Shown here: one piece after another, positions 4,761 to 9,394 of the stretch
Layout of the letters: the number at the start of each line of letters is the position of its first letter
How positions within the stretch are numbered: position 1 is the stretch's first letter
Source: Pedococcus sp.
Lineage (GTDB): Bacteria > Actinomycetota > Actinomycetes > Actinomycetales > Dermatophilaceae
Direction of reading: 5' to 3'
Assembly: GCA_025936615.1 (NCBI GenBank)
Contig: JAICSZ010000052.1
Coordinates: forward strand, 1 to 9,394
Length of the DNA stretch: 9,394 nucleotides
Made by a program: the position numbers and the translations under genes
The notes under the pieces: model-generated
Told to the model about the DNA's origin: nothing
The model's database searches: none
Seen by the model: the letters and a program-made list of their open reading frames with translations, nothing else

Positions 4761-6311
4761 ATGACCCGGGCGGAGCTGCTGCGCGTACGCCTGCTCGGGT
4801 ACCGGCCAACGGACGCGTTGTGGGGCTGGCTGGGGCCGTTGTTCTTCGCGGTCGTCGGCGGCGGGATGCGGTTCTGGGCGCTGGGCCGCCCACACCAGCT
4901 GGTCTTCGACGAGACGTACTACGTCAAGCAGGGCGTCTCGATGCTGGACTACGGGGTCGAGATGCGGGTCCCCGACTCGATGAAGACGCCCGACGCGCTG
5001 TTCACGGCGGGGACACCCAACGTCTTCGGGACAGAAGGGGACCTGGTCGTCCACCCACCGGTCGGCAAGTGGATCATCGCGGTCGGTGAGCAGCTGTTCG
5101 GGCAGACCTCGTCGTTCGGGTGGCGGTTCTCGGTGTGCGTGCTCGGGACCCTGTCGATCCTGATGATCGGGCGGGCGGCTCGGCGGATGTTCGGGTCGTC
5201 GATGCTCGGGACGATCGCGGCGTTCCTCGTGGCGTTCGAGGGGCACCACTTCGTGCAGTCGCGCACCGGCCTGCTCGACCTCATCGTGATGTTCTGGGCG
5301 CTGGCGGCGTTCTGCGCGCTGCTGATCGACCGCGACCGGTCGCGGGCGCTGCTCGCGCGGAAGGTGGCCGAGCTGCCGGACGGTCGTGTCGTGAAGGGCT
5401 TCGGGCCCTCCCTCGGGTGGCGACCCTGGCGCTGGGTGGCGGGGGTCTGCCTCGGCCTGGCGACCGGCACGAAGTGGTCCGGCCTGTTCTTCCTCGCCGC
5501 ATTCGGGGTGATGACGGTGCTGTGGGACCTGGGGGCCCGTCGCGCGGTCGGGGTGCGGCACTTCTTCCGCGCCATGGTGGTGCGCGACGGCCTGGTCGCC
5601 GCGGTGGTCATGGTCGGCACCGCGTTCGTGACGTATGCCGTGTCGTGGACCGGGTGGTTCAGGTCCAGTGCTGGGTACGACCGGCAGTGGGCCGCTGCCC
5701 ACCCGAAGGACACCTGGGTGCCGGACGCGGTCCGCTCGCTGTGGCAGTACCACCGGGAGATCTACAACTTCCACGTCCACCTCAACGACAACCACCCGTA
5801 CCGCACCAACCCGTGGTCGTGGATCATCCAGGGGCGACCGACCTCCTTCTTCTACGAGGGACCCAAGAGAGGCCACGACGGCTGCGTTGTCGCCCAGTGC
5901 TCGAAGGCGATCACCTCGATCGGCACGGTGTCGGTCTGGTGGCTCGGGGCGGCGGCGGTCTTCGTGCTGATCTTCTACTGGGCGTTCCGGCGGGACTGGC
6001 GCGCCGGGGCGATCCTCGCCGGGCTGGTGGGCGGCTACCTGCCGTGGTTCTTCCTCGAGGAGCGCACCATCTACTCCTTCTACACGGTGGCGTTCGAGCC
6101 GTGGGTGGTCTTCGGCGTGGTCTTCGTGCTCGGCCTGGTGCTGGGCCGGCGCACCGACTCGTGGCGGCGCCGGCAGGCGGGGCTCTACGTCGTTGGCGCC
6201 TACTGCCTGCTGAACCTGGCGATCTTCGCGTTCTTCTGGCCGATCTACACGGCCCAGGTGATCCCCCTCGGTCAGTGGTCCGCGCGGATGTGGTTCCCCA
6301 GCTGGGTCTGA
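4761..6311 (+). CDS. pmt: Protein O-mannosyltransferase (PMT family, Rv1002c type), 516 aa
   Basis: Polytopic GT39-family glycosyltransferase. Its characterised actinobacterial relatives transfer mannose from polyprenyl-phosphomannose to Ser/Thr of exported proteins at the outer face of the membrane. The N-terminal region has RFWALGRPHQLVFDETYYVK (37-56), with the catalytic Asp-Glu pair at 50-51 in the first extracellular loop, then HPPVGKW (98-104) and EGHHFVQSRTGLLDL (160-174), all PMT hallmarks. Many membrane helices follow, with a loop containing YNFHVHLNDNHPYRTNPWSW (335-354), then the C-terminal four-helix part with ERTIYSFYTVAFEPW (434-448). The length matches actinobacterial Pmt. ATG 4761 is preferred over 4752, which overlaps the -10 box and adds only three residues. 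It stands alone next to divergent rsmI. Target proteins cannot be read from this window. Confidence 0.92.
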   Translation: MTRAELLRVRLLGYRPTDALWGWLGPLFFAVVGGGMRFWALGRPHQLVFDETYYVKQGVSMLDYGVEMRVPDSMKTPDALFTAGTPNVFGTEGDLVVHPPVGKWIIAVGEQLFGQTSSFGWRFSVCVLGTLSILMIGRAARRMFGSSMLGTIAAFLVAFEGHHFVQSRTGLLDLIVMFWALAAFCALLIDRDRSRALLARKVAELPDGRVVKGFGPSLGWRPWRWVAGVCLGLATGTKWSGLFFLAAFGVMTVLWDLGARRAVGVRHFFRAMVVRDGLVAAVVMVGTAFVTYAVSWTGWFRSSAGYDRQWAAAHPKDTWVPDAVRSLWQYHREIYNFHVHLNDNHPYRTNPWSWIIQGRPTSFFYEGPKRGHDGCVVAQCSKAITSIGTVSVWWLGAAAVFVLIFYWAFRRDWRAGAILAGLVGGYLPWFFLEERTIYSFYTVAFEPWVVFGVVFVLGLVLGRRTDSWRRRQAGLYVVGAYCLLNLAIFAFFWPIYTAQVIPLGQWSARMWFPSWV

Positions 6312-6398
6312 GACTGCGCCCATGCGCGGAGGTGACGGGCCAGCCCGCGCGAGCAGGCGGCATACGTCGATCGCCCGACGCGGCGCTGGAAGCGCTGC

Positions 6399-6404
6399 CA
6401 TGAT
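6399..6404 (+). promoter_or_regulatory. Weak -10-like CATGAT before the phosphatase gene
   Basis: CATGAT matches four of six TATAAT positions. It abuts GTG 6405 and ends 6 nt before the second in-frame GTG, 6411. If it is the -10, the mRNA is leaderless and the protein starts at 6411, two residues shorter. A GGAAG (6388-6392) 12 nt before 6405 is too far for a good Shine-Dalgarno. No -35 was recognised. The 99 bp after the O-mannosyltransferase stop otherwise hold only a small CGGGC/GCCCG hairpin. Confidence 0.25.
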
Positions 6405-8195
6405 GTGCGCGTGACCCCCGCGAGCGGTGACGAGGATCGGCTGGGCGACCGGCTGACCCGGCTCGCCCGGGTCACGGCGGAGCTCGTCCGTGCCCCCGAC
6501 GTCGACTCCGTCACCCGGATCGTCATCGACCACAGCGCCACTGCCGTGGGCGCAACTATCGCCGCTCTCGCCCTCGCTGAGGAGTCCGAGAGCCCCCCAC
6601 ACGTGGCGGGGCTGAGTGGACTCTCGGCGCTAGAGGCCCAAGCGATCGCCGACAGCGCGTACGACATGCCGACCCCTGCGGGGGATGTGGTCAAATCCGG
6701 CGAGCGGATCATCCTAGTGGGTCGCGAAGCGATCCTGCAGGCCTACCCGGACGTGCCGCACATCGACCGCGGAGAGCGTGCGCTCGTGTGCCTGCCGCTG
6801 CGGGTTCCCTCTGGGACGATCGGGGCAATCTCGCTGTCCTTCCCGGGAATACGGCCACTGGACCATGCGGAGCTGGACTTCCTGGAGATCTTGGCCGATA
6901 CATGTGCGCAGGCGCTGGTTCGGTTGCGTGCCGAGGACCGCGCCGCGAGGAACTGGGCCAAGCTCGAGTTCCTCGCCCAGGCCTCGGCCGAACTGTCGGC
7001 CAGTCTCGACTACGAGGCGACCCTGACGAAGGTGGCGCAGCTCGCGGTTCCGGACTTCGCCGACTGGTCCGCGGTGGACCTGGTGCAGGACGGCCGGCTG
7101 CACCGGCTGGCGGTGGCCCACGTCGACCCGGCCAAGGTGCAGCTGGCCCGGGACCTGGCCCAGCGCTACCCGAGCGACCCGGACGCCCCGGCGGGCCCTT
7201 GGCACGTGATGAAGACCGGCCGCAGCGAGCTCATCCAGGTCACCGACGAGATGCTCGTGGCGGGCACCGTCGACGAGGAGCACCTCCGGGTCGCCCGTGA
7301 GCTGAGCCTGCGCAGCGCGATCACGGTGCCGCTCGTCGCCCGGGGACGGGTGCTCGGGGTCATGAGCTGGGTTGCGGCAGAGTCGGTCCGGTCCTATTCG
7401 CAGGAGGACGTGGCGTTCGCGGAGGACCTGGCCAAGAGGGCTGCGATCGCCATCGACAACTCCGAGCTGCACAGTGAGACGTTGGCCGCCGCGACCAGGC
7501 TCCAGCACGCCGTCCTGCCCGCCCGGGCGCCGCACGCACCGCACTTCGACGTCGCCGTGCACTACAGCCCGTCGGGACGCACCGAGGTGGGCGGCGACTT
7601 CTACGACGCGGTGCCCCTCGACGACGGACGGGTGGCGTTCTTCGTCGGCGACGTCATGGGGCGGGGCGTGGCCGCCGCCGCGGCGATGGCCCAGATGCGC
7701 GCGGCGGTCCGGGCCTACATCGCTGTCGACCCCTCGCCTCGGGCGGTGCTGGACCGGCTGGACCGGATGCTCCAGCAGTACGGCACCGAGCAGCTGGTCA
7801 CGCTGTTGTGCGGACTCGCCGATCCCGGACGCGGGGAGCTCGTCGTGGCCAACGCCGGGCACCCACCCGCCGTGGTGCTGCGGCGCTCGGGCGAGCGGGA
7901 GCAGCTGCCGGCAGCGGACGGCCCGCCGCTCGCGGTCGCGGACTCGCCGAGGCGGGAGCAGGCCCTGCCCTTCGGCGAGGGCGACCTGGTGCTGGTGTTC
8001 ACCGACGGGCTCATCGAGCGCCGCGACGAGGCGATCGACGACGGGCAGGCGCGCCTGCTCGACGCGCTCGGGACGGTGCAGGGTCCCGACCTGGAATCTG
8101 GCCTGGGCGCCCTCGTGGAGGCCGTCCGTGACCCCACGCGTGACGACGACGTGGCGGCCCTCGCACTGCGGAGGCGCACGGCTCCTGGTGGTTGA
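6405..8195 (+). CDS. GAF-GAF-PP2C (SpoIIE/RsbU-type) serine phosphatase, 596 aa
   Basis: Signalling protein, probably cytoplasmic: no signal peptide or membrane segment. Two GAF sensor domains (about 20-176 and 195-353) precede a PP2C-type phosphatase domain (about 380-592). A short helix linker with TRLQHAVLP (364-372) is the usual join to a SpoIIE/RsbU catalytic domain. Metal-binding residues are all present: GGDFYD (396-401), GDVMGRG (415-421), FTDGL (532-536), DDDVAAL (580-586). NAGHPP (483-488) is also typical. Relatives dephosphorylate anti-sigma-factor antagonists (STAS proteins) in partner-switching stress control. No STAS, HATPase or sigma gene lies in the window, so the target is unknown. 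The start could be GTG 6405 or 6411. The first GAF domain is lower in GC than the rest and uses rare codons. It follows the O-mannosyltransferase gene by 93 bp and probably has its own promoter. Confidence 0.9.
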   Translation: MRVTPASGDEDRLGDRLTRLARVTAELVRAPDVDSVTRIVIDHSATAVGATIAALALAEESESPPHVAGLSGLSALEAQAIADSAYDMPTPAGDVVKSGERIILVGREAILQAYPDVPHIDRGERALVCLPLRVPSGTIGAISLSFPGIRPLDHAELDFLEILADTCAQALVRLRAEDRAARNWAKLEFLAQASAELSASLDYEATLTKVAQLAVPDFADWSAVDLVQDGRLHRLAVAHVDPAKVQLARDLAQRYPSDPDAPAGPWHVMKTGRSELIQVTDEMLVAGTVDEEHLRVARELSLRSAITVPLVARGRVLGVMSWVAAESVRSYSQEDVAFAEDLAKRAAIAIDNSELHSETLAAATRLQHAVLPARAPHAPHFDVAVHYSPSGRTEVGGDFYDAVPLDDGRVAFFVGDVMGRGVAAAAAMAQMRAAVRAYIAVDPSPRAVLDRLDRMLQQYGTEQLVTLLCGLADPGRGELVVANAGHPPAVVLRRSGEREQLPAADGPPLAVADSPRREQALPFGEGDLVLVFTDGLIERRDEAIDDGQARLLDALGTVQGPDLESGLGALVEAVRDPTRDDDVAALALRRRTAPGG

Positions 8196-8212
8196 CGGCA
8201 GTGGGCTCGGGG

Positions 8213-8233
8213 GCCGACCTCGAGGGTCGTGGC
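8213..8233 (+). terminator. Small GC-rich hairpin after the phosphatase gene
   Basis: CGACC (8215-8219) and GGTCG (8225-8229) form a perfect 5-bp stem around the loop TCGAG, with outer G-C pairs possible if one base is bulged. It starts 18 nt after the phosphatase stop and ends 36 nt before the next ATG. There is no U-tract. It could be a weak terminator or a structured spacer; a stem this short is common in DNA of this composition. Confidence 0.25.
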
Positions 8234-8269
8234 GGGAAGCAAACCACGCCCTTGGTAGTTGAACCTTCC

Positions 8270-8974
8270 ATGAACGTGGACATCTGGTCGGACATCGCCT
8301 GCCCGTGGTGCTTCATCGGCAAGCGCCGCTTCGAGAAGGCGCTGGCCGCCTTCCCCGAGCGCGCGCAGGTCACGGTGACGTGGCACAGCTACCAGCTGGA
8401 CCCGGGGCTGCCCGAGCACTACGACGGCACCGAGCTCGACTACCTCGCGGCGCGCAAGGGTATGCCGCGTGATCGGGTTCGCGACATGTTCGCCCAGGTT
8501 GCGTCTGTCGCCGCCGGCGAGGGGCTCGAGTACGACTTCGACTCGCTCGTGGTGGCCAACAGCCTCCGGGCCCACGAGCTGCTGCACCTGGCCAGGGAGC
8601 ACGGCGTGGCGGACGCCGTCAAGGAGTCGCTGCTGTCGGCGCACTTCGAGCACGGCGAGGACATCGGATCGGTCGACCTGCTCGAAAGGGTGGGGGTCGA
8701 GGCCGGTCTCGAGGCTGTCGAGGTGCGGGACGCCCTGTCGAGCGGCACGTACGCCGCCGCGGTGCAGGCCGACATCCAGCAGGCACGGGCGCTGGGGATC
8801 CAGGGCGTGCCGTTCTTCGTCATCGACAACCGGTACGGGGTCTCCGGTGCGCAGCCGACCGAGCTGTTCTCGCAGGCGCTGGCCCAGGCGTGGGCCGAGG
8901 AGCATCCGTTGGCGATGGTGCCCTCGGCTGCCGAGGACGGCGCCGCGTGCGGCCCTGACGGGTGCGCCATCTGA
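8270..8974 (+). CDS. FrnE-like DsbA-family thiol-disulfide oxidoreductase, 234 aa
   Basis: Thioredoxin-fold protein with a helical insertion, of the FrnE branch of the DsbA family. It begins directly with the fold (MNVDIWSDIACPWCFIGKRR) and has no signal peptide, so it is cytoplasmic. The redox motif CPWC is at 11-14. The cis-proline loop GVPFFV is at 179-184 with Pro 181. The helical insert runs from about 45 to 165, followed by DNRYGVSGAQP (186-196). The tail ACGPDGC has a second Cys pair (227, 232), seen in several actinobacterial FrnE proteins. Members act as disulfide isomerases or in polyketide and stress metabolism; the substrate here is unknown. ATG 8270 is chosen because the sequence homology starts there; an in-frame TTG at 8192 would add 26 unrelated residues. 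There is no Shine-Dalgarno; TAGTTG (8256-8261) ends 8 nt upstream, so the start may be leaderless. Confidence 0.92.
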   Translation: MNVDIWSDIACPWCFIGKRRFEKALAAFPERAQVTVTWHSYQLDPGLPEHYDGTELDYLAARKGMPRDRVRDMFAQVASVAAGEGLEYDFDSLVVANSLRAHELLHLAREHGVADAVKESLLSAHFEHGEDIGSVDLLERVGVEAGLEAVEVRDALSSGTYAAAVQADIQQARALGIQGVPFFVIDNRYGVSGAQPTELFSQALAQAWAEEHPLAMVPSAAEDGAACGPDGCAI

Positions 8975-9137
8975 GGACCCGCGTCGTGCCAGCCTCGAGG
9001 TGATGCAACCGCGCCCGGGTGACTTCCGAGTTGACGATGGACGGGCTGCGGGCCGCTGCCGGGTGTGCCGTGTCGTGCGCCGAGCCTGGCGACCCGGGCG
9101 CGTCCAGCGCAACGACGGATCGCCACGTTGCCAGGGT
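8975..9137. other. Convergent spacer with no gene seen
   Basis: 163 bp between two converging genes. It contains a perfect but widely spaced 11-bp inverted repeat, CGCGCCCGGGT (9010-9020) with 9092-9102, and, at the thioredoxin stop codon, the short palindrome GGGTTCAGAACCC (9134-9146). The latter can form a 5-bp stem with a 3-nt loop, but no T-run follows on either strand. No ORF with good codon pattern was seen. Confidence 0.5.
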
Positions 9138-9394
9138 TCAGAACCCGTTCGGGTGGTGCGGCTCAGGGGCGCCGTCGTGGTAGTGACGCTCCGCGCGCTG
9201 ACCGCCGGCGTCGGCCCGCGACGCTTCGTGTGGGACGTCCTCGTGTTCGCGGTGGGAGCGGACGTGCGCCATGTCCAGCGCCCGCAGCTGCTTGACGAAG
9301 TCCTCGAGCGCCGGGCCGGGCAGCGCACCTGGCTGACTGTAGACGAGGGCACCCTCCTTGAACGCCATGAGCGTGGGTACGGATCTGATTCCGA
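9138..9394 (-). CDS. Thioredoxin-fold protein with His-rich C-terminal tail (partial)
   Basis: The 3' end of a gene that begins beyond the right edge; 84 complete codons are visible. The first part reads GIRSVPTLMAFKEGALVYSQ followed by PGALPGPALEDFVKQLRALDM, which is the second half of a thioredoxin: SVPT carries the cis-proline, LMAFKEG is the following strand and turn, and PGAL is the strand that normally precedes the last helix. The CGPC active site should lie upstream, outside the window. Ordinary thioredoxins end near the LDM position; here about 44 more residues follow, hydrophilic and rich in His (eight, including RHYHDG and EPHHPNGF), Asp and Glu. This tail looks disordered and may bind metal. 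The gene converges on the FrnE-like gene, another thioredoxin-fold protein. The fold assignment is fairly sure; whether it is a trx paralogue or housekeeping TrxA is not decidable here. Confidence 0.85.
   Translation of the reverse strand, partial: GIRSVPTLMAFKEGALVYSQPGALPGPALEDFVKQLRALDMAHVRSHREHEDVPHEASRADAGGQRAERHYHDGAPEPHHPNGF

Noticed and set aside
4707..6602. A 631-codon open frame antisense to the O-mannosyltransferase
   Set aside because: Low-complexity Pro/Arg/His/Asp-rich translation typical of antisense GC-rich frames. The plus strand encodes a clear PMT protein.
8192..8269. TTG start adding 26 residues to the FrnE-like protein
   Set aside because: The extension has no homology to the fold and overlaps the phosphatase stop; ATG 8270 begins right at the first beta strand.
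8256..8273. TAGTTGAA-CC-TTCCATGA as a MarR-like operator palindrome
   Set aside because: Only five of eight positions are symmetric, and it is as well explained as a -10 region before a leaderless ATG.
9010..9102. 11-bp inverted repeat CGCGCCCGGGT around a 71-nt spacer, as an att site or element end
   Set aside because: The core CCCGGG is self-complementary and common at this GC content; there is no recombinase gene and no flanking duplication.
7715..9352. A 545-codon minus-strand frame across three genes
   Set aside because: It runs antisense through the phosphatase and FrnE-like genes and out of frame through the thioredoxin, and has no family signature.
1..9394. Mobile element, prophage, CRISPR array, biosynthetic cluster or defence system
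   Set aside because: No transposase, integrase, phage structural gene, regularly spaced repeat array or cas-like gene is present. All sizeable genes are chromosomal, mostly conserved families.

Overview
This is chromosomal DNA of a high-GC Gram-positive bacterium (Actinomycetota). The evidence is a base composition near 70% GC or more by eye, strong GC bias at third codon positions, many GTG starts, several starts that look leaderless, and a gene set typical of the group: an actinobacterial protein O-mannosyltransferase divergent from rsmI, with metG nearby. The protein sequences and an excess of the heptamer GTATGCC fit Micrococcales, perhaps Intrasporangiaceae; that placement is inference. 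There is no phage, insertion sequence, CRISPR array, tRNA or rRNA.

Layout. Left edge: the 5' end of metG (minus, 1-213). A 311-bp spacer holds a candidate 41-codon ORF and a perfect 19-bp hairpin. Next come a DUF4126 membrane protein (plus, 525-1127), meeting an ABC-F ATPase tail to tail with 3 bp between stops (minus, 1131-2801), and a CPBP/CAAX-type membrane protease (plus, 2979-3758). A repeat-built hairpin forms the end of rsmI (minus, 3826-4710). Divergent from rsmI is the protein O-mannosyltransferase (plus, 4761-6311), followed by a GAF-GAF-PP2C phosphatase (plus, 6405-8195) and an FrnE/DsbA-like oxidoreductase (plus, 8270-8974). At the right edge is a thioredoxin-fold protein running off the window, with a His-rich tail (minus, 9138-9394).

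How they relate. The first six genes alternate strand one by one, so each needs its own promoter and there is no long operon. metG, rsmI and the ABC-F protein act in or on translation; Pmt modifies exported proteins; the phosphatase looks like a stress-signalling output protein; the last two genes are thiol-disulfide proteins placed convergently.

The signals most worth following are: (1) the ABC-F leader, with a recognisable promoter, a possible leaderless four-residue upstream ORF, and a six-base match in that uORF to the ABC-F Shine-Dalgarno, the layout of a translational attenuator; (2) the repeat hairpin that supplies the last codons of rsmI; (3) a set of TANNNT boxes 6-7 nt before start codons; (4) the 19-bp hairpin after the candidate small ORF; and (5) the His-rich tail on the thioredoxin. 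All were read by eye; no database search or folding was run.
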